A stretch of 64,000 nt of DNA from Fen-1359 sp963710355 (GTDB lineage Bacteria > Planctomycetota > Phycisphaerae > Sedimentisphaerales > Anaerobacaceae). The notes below the pieces were generated by a model. The model was not told where the DNA came from. It made no database searches and saw nothing but the letters and a program-made list of their open reading frames with translations. This document shows positions 55,716-64,000 of the stretch, piece by piece; positions within the stretch are counted from its first letter, which is position 1, and each line of letters begins with the position of its first letter. Made by a program: the position numbers and the translations under genes. The stretch covers positions 496,001 through 560,000 of the forward strand of contig CAVPZU010000003.1 of assembly GCA_963710355.1 (NCBI GenBank), given 5' to 3'.

Positions 55716-57515
55716 TTACCCTTCAACCTTAACCGGGTTTTTTGCAAACATTGAGGTGAGGATAGCGAAGGATTTCCTTAACGATTCAAAAAATATTATC
55801 AGCACCAGCAACAGCATAACAACCGAAAAGGCCGCATTCATATTTCCCTGTAAGTTATGCTTTGGGAGGTAGTTATTAATAATGTTGTCGATACCCGCCA
55901 CAAATGTTGTTGCAAACATAAACAGGGAGGGGATAAAAGTAATAAGGCAATAATACCACTTCTTTGAATGCTTGAGAATGAAGGTGGTTCCGACACAAAG
56001 AGCGAGCGTTGCCAAAAGCTGGTTAGCCACGCCGAACATAGGCCAGATAGTCGAGATGTCGCCGAAGTAGAGCAGGTATCCCCAGAGTCCGCTGATAATA
56101 GCGCTGGCAAGAATTACGCCCGGCATCCAAGAGCCGGTTGCCAGTTTCGGATGAATAGGTTTGAGCATTTCCTGAAGGATATAGCGGGCGACACGAGTAC
56201 CGGCATCAACGGTAGTCAAGATAAAAAGCGCCTCAAACATAATGGCAAAGTGATACCAATATCCCATTAAATGCTTCATACCTTTTATCGCCGACAGAAT
56301 CAGGGACATTCCCGCAGCCAGTGAGACGGCCCCGCCTGTCCTGCCGGCAAGAGTTTCACCCGTCATTCTTTCAATTTCCGGAAGCTTGTCGATATGTAAA
56401 CCGAGTTGTGTGAAGTGTTCGGGCGAAAGATTTATCGCAAAATAGTCCCCTGGTATCATCACCGTCGCTGCGATAAGAGCCATAATTGAAACGACGGCCT
56501 CTGTAATCATTGCGCCATAGCCTAAAAAGCGAATATCGGATTCCTTGTTAATCATTTTAGGAGTAGTACCGGAGCTAATCAGGCTGTGGAAACCGCTGAT
56601 TGCACCGCAGGCAATGGTGATACAAACAAACGGCCAGACCTTTCCGGGAATTATTGGGCCTCCACCGTGAATATATTGAGTTAGTGCGGGCATATTAATT
56701 TTGGGATTTACGATACAAATACCGAGCACCAAAAGCGCTATCGTCCCCAGTTTCATATAAGAACTTAAATAATCCCGCGGGCACAAAAGCAACCACACAG
56801 GAAGTACGGAAGCAATCAAACCATACACAGGCAGCAATATCGAGAGCGTGGTTTTCGAGAATAGGAAATAAGAGCCGAAACTTGTTTTGGATAATGGTTC
56901 TCCAAAAATTACGCCGAGCATCACAATTATAATTCCGAACACCGATGCCTCGACAATCTTTCCGGGCCTGAGCTTATACATATATAGTCCGACAAAAAGT
57001 GCAGCCGGCATTGTCACTGCTATGGTAAATGTTGCCCAACTGCTGTCACTGAGGGCATTGACAACCACAAGAGCCAAACCCGCCAGGGCGGTTATGATAA
57101 TAAAGAGGATGGCAAAGCCTGTGGCAATACCCGCCGGACCGCTTATATGCTCCTTTGCCAAGTAAGTGAGGGACAGCCCCTTCATTCGCACAGAGGCAAA
57201 AAGAATAACCATATCGTGGACTGCGCCGCCGAGAACGGCACCGATTAATATCCACAGATATCCCGGCAGGTATCCGAATTGTGCAGCCAGGACAGGACCC
57301 ACGAGGAGCCCCGCGCCCGCTATTGCGGCAAAATGATGGCCGAACAGCACATACCTGTTTGTGGGGTCATAATCCCTGCCATCACGGAGAGTATGAGCCG
57401 GCGTAGGAATGGAATCATCAAAGACAAGAATCTTTGTGATAATAAATTTCGCATAAAATCTATAGGCCAAGGCGAACACAAGCAGGCTTACAATTATAAG
57501 GGTCAATGCGTGCAT
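55716..57515 (-). CDS. cstA: Carbon starvation protein CstA (peptide/pyruvate transporter)
   Basis: CstA-family proteins import peptides or pyruvate, often in starvation. The 599-residue chain has 15-16 hydrophobic helices. Family signatures: DGRDYDPTNRYVLFGHHFAA, GPVLAAQFGYLPGYLWILIG, AVHDMVILFASVRMKG, GFHSLISSGTTPKMI, YWYHFAIMFEALFILTTVDA and WPMFGVANQLLA. Normal length, intact frame. Single gene with 49 bases to der on the same strand. Confidence 0.95.
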   Translation of the reverse strand: MHALTLIIVSLLVFALAYRFYAKFIITKILVFDDSIPTPAHTLRDGRDYDPTNRYVLFGHHFAAIAGAGLLVGPVLAAQFGYLPGYLWILIGAVLGGAVHDMVILFASVRMKGLSLTYLAKEHISGPAGIATGFAILFIIITALAGLALVVVNALSDSSWATFTIAVTMPAALFVGLYMYKLRPGKIVEASVFGIIIVMLGVIFGEPLSKTSFGSYFLFSKTTLSILLPVYGLIASVLPVWLLLCPRDYLSSYMKLGTIALLVLGICIVNPKINMPALTQYIHGGGPIIPGKVWPFVCITIACGAISGFHSLISSGTTPKMINKESDIRFLGYGAMITEAVVSIMALIAATVMIPGDYFAINLSPEHFTQLGLHIDKLPEIERMTGETLAGRTGGAVSLAAGMSLILSAIKGMKHLMGYWYHFAIMFEALFILTTVDAGTRVARYILQEMLKPIHPKLATGSWMPGVILASAIISGLWGYLLYFGDISTIWPMFGVANQLLATLALCVGTTFILKHSKKWYYCLITFIPSLFMFATTFVAGIDNIINNYLPKHNLQGNMNAAFSVVMLLLVLIIFFESLRKSFAILTSMFAKNPVKVEG

Positions 57516-57564
57516 AATTGTTCCTTAATATAAATACCGTGATGTCGCCAAAACTATCATAATG

Positions 57565-58899
57565 CTACTCTATCTTTTGTTCTCTGTGCGAGCGTGCCAG
57601 CAGCCTTATCGGTACTTCCGGTATCGGCAAAAGGTCGTGCAGCCGATTGGTAATAAACCTTCGGTAATTTTCATCAAAAAGCTGCGGCCTGTTGACAAAC
57701 ATAAGTATCGTGACGGGATTGACCGCAATCTGCGCGGCATAATAGATTTTCGGTCCGACGCCGGTGGATTTAGCAGGCGGTGACCTTTGCGCCTTTATCT
57801 TTTCAAACGCATCGTTGAGTTTCGGCGTCGGTATCCAGGTGTTAGCCTGTTTGAAAAGCTCGAGGGCCAAATCAAGAACATTATCCACATTTTTTGCCTC
57901 CGTAGCAACAGTAAAGGCAATCGGCGCATCCTTCATACCCGGCAAAATTTTCGTCAGGTAATCCTGATAATCCTCGCCGGTGGTCTGCTTTTGGGCAAGG
58001 TCCCATTTATTGACGACGAGTATGCAGGGCTTGCAAGCCTCGGTAATAAGACTGCCGAGTTTTTTATCCGGGTCTGAGATGGGGACGGTTGCATCTATCA
58101 GCAACAGCAGACAATCCGCCCTTTTAACCGCTGCTTTTGCCCGCACAAAGCTGTAGAAATCTATAGATTCGGTTCCGTCATAGGCGGACTTTCGGCGGAT
58201 GCCTGCAGTATCGATTACAATATAGGTTGCCCCTGCCCTTTCAAAACGCACATCGACAGAATCCCTGGTTGTGCCGGGCACTTCGCTTACGATAACCCTC
58301 TGTTCGCCGACGATTGCGTTGACGAGGGTGCTTTTGCCGGTATTGCGTTTGCCGACAATTGCAATCTTCATTACAGGCTTTGGCGGCGTTTGGGATGCAA
58401 CCGAACCGATTCTGTCGAGAATTTTTTCAAGCAGGAGACTGATGCCTGTTTTGTTGGCAACAGAGACGCACAAAAATTCGCCGAACCCGAGCCTGTTAAA
58501 TTCGGCAGCAGACCCGAACAAAGAAGGGGTATCGGCCTTATTGGCAACGCCTATAACTCTGGAATTGGTCCCGCGAAGAAGCCTTGCGATTTTCTCATCG
58601 AGGGGCATTATGCCATCGCGGATATCGCACACAAAGAGGATAAGGTCGGCAGTTTCAATGGCGACAGCAATCTGCTTTTCCACAAAAGAGTCCAGATGGT
58701 CTTTATCGACTATGCCGAAACCGCCGGTATCTATAAGCTCAAAGTACTTGCCGCCGGATTCAATGATTGTACTGATGCGGTCTCTGGTGACGCCGGCGGT
58801 GGGCTCAACGATGCTAATCATTTTGCCCGCCAGCGCATTAAAGAGGCTGCTCTTGCCAACGTTTGGTCTTCCTATGATTGCCACCTTTGGTATCGCCAT
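57565..58899 (-). CDS. der: Ribosome biogenesis GTPase Der (EngA)
   Basis: Der is a double GTPase needed for 50S subunit maturation. Two G domains in tandem: IIGRPNVGKSSLFNAL, DTGGFG and VANKADT in the first; IVGKRNTGKSTLVNAI, DTAGIRRK and VVNKWDL in the second, then a KH-like end with INPVTILMFVNRP (as VNPV). Length 444 is typical. Intact. A degenerate AGTGAAGGGTGAAGAGAGAAGA string lies at its 5' side. Confidence 0.96.
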   Translation of the reverse strand: MAIPKVAIIGRPNVGKSSLFNALAGKMISIVEPTAGVTRDRISTIIESGGKYFELIDTGGFGIVDKDHLDSFVEKQIAVAIETADLILFVCDIRDGIMPLDEKIARLLRGTNSRVIGVANKADTPSLFGSAAEFNRLGFGEFLCVSVANKTGISLLLEKILDRIGSVASQTPPKPVMKIAIVGKRNTGKSTLVNAIVGEQRVIVSEVPGTTRDSVDVRFERAGATYIVIDTAGIRRKSAYDGTESIDFYSFVRAKAAVKRADCLLLLIDATVPISDPDKKLGSLITEACKPCILVVNKWDLAQKQTTGEDYQDYLTKILPGMKDAPIAFTVATEAKNVDNVLDLALELFKQANTWIPTPKLNDAFEKIKAQRSPPAKSTGVGPKIYYAAQIAVNPVTILMFVNRPQLFDENYRRFITNRLHDLLPIPEVPIRLLARSHREQKIE

Positions 58900-59044
58900 A
58901 AATACAGCCGTTCTGATACTCTTAACCCTTAACCCCCTATCAGTGAAGGGTGAAGAGAGAAGAGAAAAGGGTATCGACCTTTCAAAATAATAATCATATC
59001 AAAAATTCCGGCGATTTCAAATAGGAAAACAGCGGGTAGCGGGT

Positions 59045-59139
59045 AGCGTTTAGTGAAACCCTGCCCGCTCTACGCTCTACGCTGTAGGCTGTATCTGCGG
59101 TTTTGAGCATTAAGTTCTCTCCTAAAATGGGACCCCGCC
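59045..59139. repeat. Left arm of a 95-bp inverted repeat flanking dnaB
   Basis: Nearly the reverse complement of 60789-60884, with about seven differences and one indel. It contains AGCGTTTAGTGAAACCCTGC, TGAGCATTAAGTTCTCTCC and AAAATGGGACCCCGCC. The last block mirrors the final codons of dnaB and its downstream ribosome site. Confidence 0.8.
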
Positions 59140-59223
59140 TTTCCGCCGCAGGCAAACCATCGGCGGAGAAAAACAATTGACGGGGTGGACTTGTCGGCAT
59201 TACAATAGCCCAGAGCAGCGGGT

Positions 59224-59255
59224 AGCGTTTAGTGAAACCCTGCCCGCTCTACGCT
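59224..59255. repeat. Third copy of the dnaB-flank repeat core, 32 bp
   Basis: AGCGTTTAGTGAAACCCTGC plus 12 bases, identical to 59045-59076, in the leader of dnaB. Confidence 0.8.
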
Positions 59256-59282
59256 AACTATTGGTTTTTTGTCAGGTATTCA

Positions 59283-60806
59283 ATGGCCAAACCGGAAAGA
59301 AACAAGACGGCCAATGCAGCGGCGCAGCCCGATAATATAAAATCCGCCGGCGGTCCGCCTTTTGGCGGACCCAATCGCTCTATGCCGGAGTCGTTCGAGG
59401 CGGAGGCGGCGGTGCTGGGCTCGATGATGCAGGACCCGCAGTGCATCAGCGAGATTGTGCTTGCGTTAAAGGCAGACGCCTTTTACACGGCTGCTCATCA
59501 GATGATGTTCGAGGCAATAGTCAGTCTTTACGAAAAAAACACCGAAGGCGCAGATCGATTGCGTCCTGCTGCGGGACGAGCTGAAAAAACGAAAACAGTT
59601 AGACCAAATCGGCGGCGTAGATTATATTGTCAGGGTCCTCGAATCGGTGCCGTCGGCGGCAAATGTAAGCTACTATGTAACAATCGTAAAAGACAAAATG
59701 CTCCTCCGCCAGCTGATTGCCTCTGCAAGCGAAATCCTCAACGAGGCTTATGACGCGGCTGGTGAGACTGATGAGAAACTTGACGAGGCTGAGAGAAAAA
59801 TCTTTGCCATCACCGACCAGAAGATAAGCGATTCGGCCACCGTCCTCAAAGACCTGGTCATCAAGGCTTATGAATTGATAGAAAAACGTGAGGGCAAGTA
59901 TGTGACGGGTCTGGCAACCGGTTTCCGTGAGCTGGACAATATAACAAGCGGACTTCAGGCCGGCGAAATGATAATTGTTGCGGGCAGGCCCAGCATGGGC
60001 AAGACGAGCTTAGCACTCAACATAGCAGAGCATATCGGCGTTGATAACAAGATACCGATTGCAATATTTTCGCTCGAAATGGGCCGCCAGCAGCTTGCGG
60101 AAAGGTTTTTGTGCAGCAGAAGCGAGATTGAATCGCAGCTTGTCAGAAAGGGAATACTGAGCCAAGAGCTTCATATAAGGCTGCAGGAGGCCTGCGGCCC
60201 GCTGTATGATGCGCCGATTTTTGTCGACGATACAGCGAGCCTGACCCCGCTTGAGCTGCGCGCAAGGCAAGAAGGCTCAAAAGCCGAAACAACATCCAGT
60301 GCATTATCGTTGATTATCTGCAATTGATGCATCTGGGAACCAGCAGGATTGAATCGAGACAACAGGAAATATCAACCATATCACGATATCTAAAAAGTTT
60401 GGCGAGAGAGCTGAATGTTCCTGTTGTGATTGTAAGCCAGTTGAACAGGGCGCCGGAAGTAAGAGAAGGCCATCGGCCGAGGATGAGCGACTTGAGAGAG
60501 AGCGGCTCCATCGAGCAGGATGCCGATGTGATTATGCTTCTGCACAGAGAGGATTATTATCATCGCGGAGAAAAGGATGAAAAAGGAAATGTTTATGAGC
60601 CGGACAACAGCGCCGAGATGATAATTGCCAAGCAGCGTAACGGCCCGACAGGGACGGTTAAGCTGAGGTTTGATGAAAGATTTACACGTTTCAAGGACGC
60701 TGCGCCTAATAATATTGAAGAGCCGTCCGCCTTCGGGCCGCCTTCGGGCGGACAGGCGGAGTATGAGGACAGTTCGGAGTCCGCCACCGGCGGGGTCCCA
60801 TTTTAG
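59283..60806 (+). CDS. dnaB: Replicative DNA helicase DnaB (two frameshifts)
   Basis: DnaB unwinds DNA at the replication fork as a hexamer. ATG 59283 (MAKPERN) is preferred; the N-terminal tail holds a palindrome-coded stretch (SAGGPPFGGPNR). Then SFEAEAAVLGSMMQDPQCIS, AGRPSMGKTSLALNIAEH (Walker A), IFSLEMGRQQLAERFL, IIVDYLQLMHL (Walker B) and REDYY...AKQRNGPTGTVKL. Frames: to about 59555, then 59647-60327, then 60324-60806. One added base at each place restores EGAQIDCVLLRDELKK and LRAKARRLKSRNNIQC. The C-terminal tail also carries palindrome-coded residues (FGPPSGGQAEYEDSSESATGG). An essential gene, so errors in sequence are likely. Confidence 0.92.
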
Positions 60807-60884
60807 GAGAGAACTTAATGCTCAAAACCGCAAATACAGCATATACGCGCAGAGCGTAGAGCGGGCAGGGTTTCACTAAACGCT
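60789..60884. repeat. Right arm of the dnaB-flanking inverted repeat
   Basis: Starts within the last codons of dnaB, includes AGGAGAG and ATGCTCAAAACCGCA (60818), and ends before the bamA signal sequence. Pairs with 59045-59139. Confidence 0.8.
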
Positions 60885-60923
60885 AAACGCTGCACGCTAT
60901 CCGCTGCCCTCGGGTTTTCAGTT

Positions 60924-63278
60924 TTGAGTTTTGAGTTTTTTCTGACACTCTTTATCGGTTTATCGGCTTTTGCTCAGGAATCCGGGCAAGACTCAACCGA
61001 TGAGCAATTAAGCAAAATGCGGATAGGAAGTATCAGCACCGCGGGAAATATCAATATTGAGCGCAATACCATACTGTCAAAGATTCGAAGCAGGACAGGC
61101 AACCTGTTTGACCCGAAGACGGCGTCCGAGGACGTCAAACGCATTGCAGCAGTACCGGGCGTTCAGCGAGGCTGGTACAATACCAAAGTCGCCGATGGAA
61201 AAGTCGAATTGACGTTTGTCATCGTTGAGCGAAATATCGTGCGGGCAATCGAGTTCGTAGGCCACAGAGGCCTCAAAAAAGGCACTCTGGAAAAGAAGCT
61301 GGATTTCAAGAAAGGCGATTATCTCGACCCCACATTGGCCGAGGCAGGCAAAGAAAAACTGCTCCAGACATATAAAGAAAAAGGGTATCCATTTGCGACA
61401 GTTGCACTCGATTATGAAAAGCTTGGGCAGGGAAAAGTCATATATACAATTGTCGAGGGCAAAAGGGCCAAAATAGTTTCGATAAGCTACAGCGGAAATA
61501 AACAATTAAAGACAGGCGACCTCAAAAAAATTGTTAAGCTTCGCAAAAATAAATTCATTCTCTGGTCGGCCTACTACAACGAGGAAGATGCCCAAAAAGA
61601 GATTACGAATCTGACCAATGCCTATTATAAAAGAGGCTTTTTAAATATTGCTATAGAATGTGACAAACAATTCAACGCGGACAAAAGCAGGGTCAGCCTG
61701 ATATTTAAGATAACTGAGGGACAGGCCTACAGCGTAAGGAACATCATCTTTGTCGGCAATAACCAGTTCGATAACGAAAGGTTATCGAAATTGATTACGG
61801 TTAAGCCGGGAAAAATCTATAACAAGCTCAAAGGCGACTCAGATACAAAGCAACTTGCAAAAGAGTATCTGGAAAATGGTTTTATTGACGCCACTGTCGA
61901 ACAGGAGCTGAAATTCGTGGACACAAATAAGGTAGATGTCGAATTCGCAATAAAGGAAGGGGGGCGTTTTCGCATCGGCCAGATAGATATAGCCGGCAAC
62001 AAGCAGACTCAGGACAGGGTAATCCGCAGGATACTCGATGAGTATGATTTCAGCCCCGGAAAGTTCTATAACGCCGACATTGCCCGCGGCGACGGAACAG
62101 GGTATCTTGAAAAAACGATAAAATCGACCGCTTATACGGAAACGACGACTATAAAACCTGCCGCCGAATCGCCGGGCCAAAAAGATGCGATGGTTAATAT
62201 CGTCGAGGGAAAGACCGGCAGCATTATGGCCGGCGCGGGCATATCGGCTGACAGCGGCGTCATGGGACAGATTGTCTACGATGAGAGAAACTTTGACATA
62301 AAAGGAAAACCCGAAAGCTTTTACGATTTTATTACGGGCAGGGCATACAGGGGTGCAGGCCAGAATCTGCGAATATCGCTGGAGCCCGGCACCGAGGTAA
62401 GTCAATACTCGGTCAGTTTTACCGAGCCTTATCTGAATGACAAGCCTGTGTCAATGAGCCTGTCGGCGGCAAGCTGGCAAAGATACTGGGAAAGCTATGA
62501 AGAGGGAAGGCTGAAGGGCTTTGTGGGCTTTGAGAAACGTTATAAAGACTACTGGCGGCGCAACATTGGTTTCAGACTCGAAAATGTCGATGTATCAAGA
62601 ATCGAACCTAACGCTCCGAAGGAGATAAGGGATGTAAAGGGAAAAAATCTGCTTGCGGGAGTCAGGCTGGGTTTCAGCAGGGACCTTACAGACGACAAGT
62701 TTAACCCGAGCAGCGGGTTTGTCTTTGATGTGGGCTATGAGCAGGTCAGCGGCGATTTTACATTCGGCAAACTGAGCGGATTTTATCAGCATTTCTTTAC
62801 GCTGGCAACCGACCTTGCGGAGCACAAGACAATCCTGTCAACAAAGATTTACGGCGCAACAAACATCGGAGATGCACCGCCATTTGAGAAGTATTATGCG
62901 GGTGGCAGCGGAACATACTACGGCATCAGGGGTTTTGACTACAGAGGCGTAAGCCCGCGAGGAGCACCAACGAACCCCGACGGCTCGGCCATTGCCGGCG
63001 CAGAGAAAAAAGACCCCATCGGAAGCAACTGGATTGCACTTGCCAACGCAGAGGTTTCCGTTCCGATGGTCGGCGACAACATCTCCTGGCTTATTTTTGT
63101 CGATTCAGGTCTGATTGATACGGGCGGGCCTCGAGCATCCATTGGAACAGGCATACAAATACTTATTCCGCAGTGGTTCGGCCCCGTGCCGATGAGATTT
63201 GAACTGTCCGCACCGTTTATGAAAGAAGCGGATGACAAAACGCAGGTCTTTAGTTTCTCGATAGGCAGGCTCTTTTAA
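60924..63278 (+). CDS. bamA: Outer-membrane assembly factor BamA
   Basis: BamA inserts beta-barrel proteins into the outer membrane. Five POTRA-like units run to about residue 410 (ISTAGNINIERNTILSKI, FVGHRGLKKGTLEKKL, SYSGNKQLKTGDLKK, FVGNNQFDNERLSKLI, IAGNKQTQDRVIRRI), then a barrel with YYGIRGFDYRGVSPRG and the closing strand VFSFSIGRLF. The start is unclear: the first codon available here is TTG 60924, giving a signal helix (FFLTLFIGLSAFAQ). A better ribosome site, AGGAGAG, and ATG lie at 60818 in another frame, and one indel inside the repeat would join them. Upstream partner of ompH. Confidence 0.93.
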   Translation: MSFEFFLTLFIGLSAFAQESGQDSTDEQLSKMRIGSISTAGNINIERNTILSKIRSRTGNLFDPKTASEDVKRIAAVPGVQRGWYNTKVADGKVELTFVIVERNIVRAIEFVGHRGLKKGTLEKKLDFKKGDYLDPTLAEAGKEKLLQTYKEKGYPFATVALDYEKLGQGKVIYTIVEGKRAKIVSISYSGNKQLKTGDLKKIVKLRKNKFILWSAYYNEEDAQKEITNLTNAYYKRGFLNIAIECDKQFNADKSRVSLIFKITEGQAYSVRNIIFVGNNQFDNERLSKLITVKPGKIYNKLKGDSDTKQLAKEYLENGFIDATVEQELKFVDTNKVDVEFAIKEGGRFRIGQIDIAGNKQTQDRVIRRILDEYDFSPGKFYNADIARGDGTGYLEKTIKSTAYTETTTIKPAAESPGQKDAMVNIVEGKTGSIMAGAGISADSGVMGQIVYDERNFDIKGKPESFYDFITGRAYRGAGQNLRISLEPGTEVSQYSVSFTEPYLNDKPVSMSLSAASWQRYWESYEEGRLKGFVGFEKRYKDYWRRNIGFRLENVDVSRIEPNAPKEIRDVKGKNLLAGVRLGFSRDLTDDKFNPSSGFVFDVGYEQVSGDFTFGKLSGFYQHFFTLATDLAEHKTILSTKIYGATNIGDAPPFEKYYAGGSGTYYGIRGFDYRGVSPRGAPTNPDGSAIAGAEKKDPIGSNWIALANAEVSVPMVGDNISWLIFVDSGLIDTGGPRASIGTGIQILIPQWFGPVPMRFELSAPFMKEADDKTQVFSFSIGRLF

Positions 63279-63291
63279 GTCTTGAATAATA

Positions 63292-63323
63292 ACAGATTGA
63301 ATCCGCCGAAGGCGGACAGATTG
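63292..63323. repeat. Palindrome flanked by an 8-bp direct repeat
   Basis: ACAGATTG (63292-63299) and ACAGATTG (63316-63323) flank AATCCGCCGAAGGCGG. A flanking duplication of this sort is what insertion of the palindrome would leave. Confidence 0.7.
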
Positions 63324-63355
63324 TCCAAGGAAAAATCAGGAAGAAAGGAAAGCTT

Positions 63356-63973
63356 ATGAAAGCAAAGGTAATCGCCATCGGCTGTCTCATCGGATTATTG
63401 GTTTTATCGTGCAGTTATGTTGCCGGAGCATCAAAGCCCAAATCGAAGGATGAACCTGCCGGCAGCGCCAAAGGCAGGTTCGGCATAATGAGCGTCCGCA
63501 AGATTTTTCAGACCTGCAAAAGAAATGAAAAGTACAAGCAGCAGGCAAAGGTTGAGCAGGACAAGGCCATTGAAGAGATGCAGCAATTAAGAAAAGATAT
63601 AAATGCGGCGGAGGCACGGCTCGATGCCCTCAAACCGGGGACGAAGGATTATCTCGACATCGCACAGGAGCTTGCGCAAAAGAAGGCACTACTGCCGATA
63701 AAACAGAATTACTATGAACAGCAGTTTACACAAAAGGACAAGGACTGGACAGAGCAGCTTTACAAGGATATCCTCAGTTCGGTAACCAAGGCTGCAGAGG
63801 AAAAGGGTCTGGAAATGGTTTTTGAAAAGGATGAGCCTGAATTTCCGTTTGAGCGACCCGACGAACTTATGCTTGTTATCAGGACAAACAAGATTCTTTA
63901 CAGCAGCAGCGGCTGTGTCGATATTACCGATGATGTGATGGCCCGTATCGACGCCAACAGTCCTCAACCTTAA
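63356..63973 (+). CDS. OmpH/Skp family periplasmic chaperone
   Basis: Skp-type chaperones hold unfolded outer-membrane proteins and hand them to BamA. ATG 63356 follows AGAAAGGAAAG. Signal peptide VIAIGCLIGLLVLSCSYVAG; a Cys inside it could allow lipidation. The family opening GRFGIMSVRKIFQTCKRNEK is followed by a long helical coiled part (IEEMQQLRKDINAAEARLDA, LAQKKALLPIKQNYYEQQF) and ends with GCVDITDDVMARIDA. The order bamA-ompH is conserved in diderms and supports the call. Intact, 205 residues. Confidence 0.88.
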   Translation: MKAKVIAIGCLIGLLVLSCSYVAGASKPKSKDEPAGSAKGRFGIMSVRKIFQTCKRNEKYKQQAKVEQDKAIEEMQQLRKDINAAEARLDALKPGTKDYLDIAQELAQKKALLPIKQNYYEQQFTQKDKDWTEQLYKDILSSVTKAAEEKGLEMVFEKDEPEFPFERPDELMLVIRTNKILYSSSGCVDITDDVMARIDANSPQP

Positions 63974-64000
63974 AGTGTCGATTGGAACCGGATTTGATTT

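Noticed and set aside
59045..60884. Inverted repeat as an amplification or assembly fold-back
   Set aside because: The arms differ at several bases and by an indel, which a direct artefact would not show; still to be checked with reads.

Overview
The window looks like chromosome from a Phycisphaerae-type planctomycete, probably an environmental or metagenome-assembled genome. Three things point there: dockerin-like cassettes of the VDLADFAILAGNWL kind on secreted proteins, a PEP-CTERM protein, and a DUF4954 gene. The cell is diderm (BamA and OmpH/Skp) and should make meso-DAP peptidoglycan (MurE with a DNPR motif, MurF, MraY). No rRNA, tRNA or CRISPR was recognised.

Layout. 1-1590 is the 3' part of recJ. 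1.6-9.9 kb is an accessory stretch: a promoter with a palindrome and a small membrane ORF, a modular GH16 beta-glucanase, a Cys-rich membrane protein, a dockerin/PA14 GH3 beta-glucosidase, and a transposase remnant. 9.9-11.4 kb is a secreted transglutaminase-like protein. 11.5-17.9 kb is a dcw block, murE-murF-mraY, split by a secreted RCC1-repeat gene. 18-30.5 kb holds metabolic and housekeeping genes: TIGR03960 radical SAM, apbE, DUF4954, nagB, PEP-CTERM, an aminotransferase and class I fumarase alpha. 30.5-36.8 kb has envelope and secreted proteins (beta-propeller, S55/SpoIVB-like) and rluD. 37-44.1 kb is a complete kdpFABC operon with a kinase-less kdpD, read on the minus strand behind a promoter and a ydaO-type c-di-AMP riboswitch with terminator. 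44.3-47.6 kb has small proteins, an RRM protein and two apparent integron gene cassettes (a K+-channel-like protein and a TIGR02391/Ymh protein) without an integrase. 47.6-64 kb holds recG, pcm, nadB, the c-di-AMP cyclase cdaA with a YbbR-like partner, cstA, der, dnaB, bamA and ompH.

How the parts fit. GH16 and GH3 suggest extracellular beta-glucan (laminarin-type) breakdown. The cdaA/ybbR pair makes c-di-AMP. The riboswitch ahead of kdp and the USP domain of KdpD are both candidate c-di-AMP sensors, so synthesis and potassium uptake control lie about 10 kb apart. KdpD lacks the phosphoacceptor histidine and ATPase domain and no kdpE is present, so RNA-level control may dominate.

Two global features matter for any reader. 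First, about 19 single-base frameshifts interrupt at least eleven genes, including essential murE, murF, dnaB and nadB. Many lie in short homopolymers, so most are probably sequencing errors and the genes are likely intact in the cell. Second, a short palindrome, TCCGCC(G/A)(C/A)AGGCGGA and variants, is scattered at about 15 places both between and inside genes, where it is read through in frame. Degenerate tandem strings (ACGAGCCACCAGCCAC-like, GCTCTACGCTCTACGC-like) behave in the same way.
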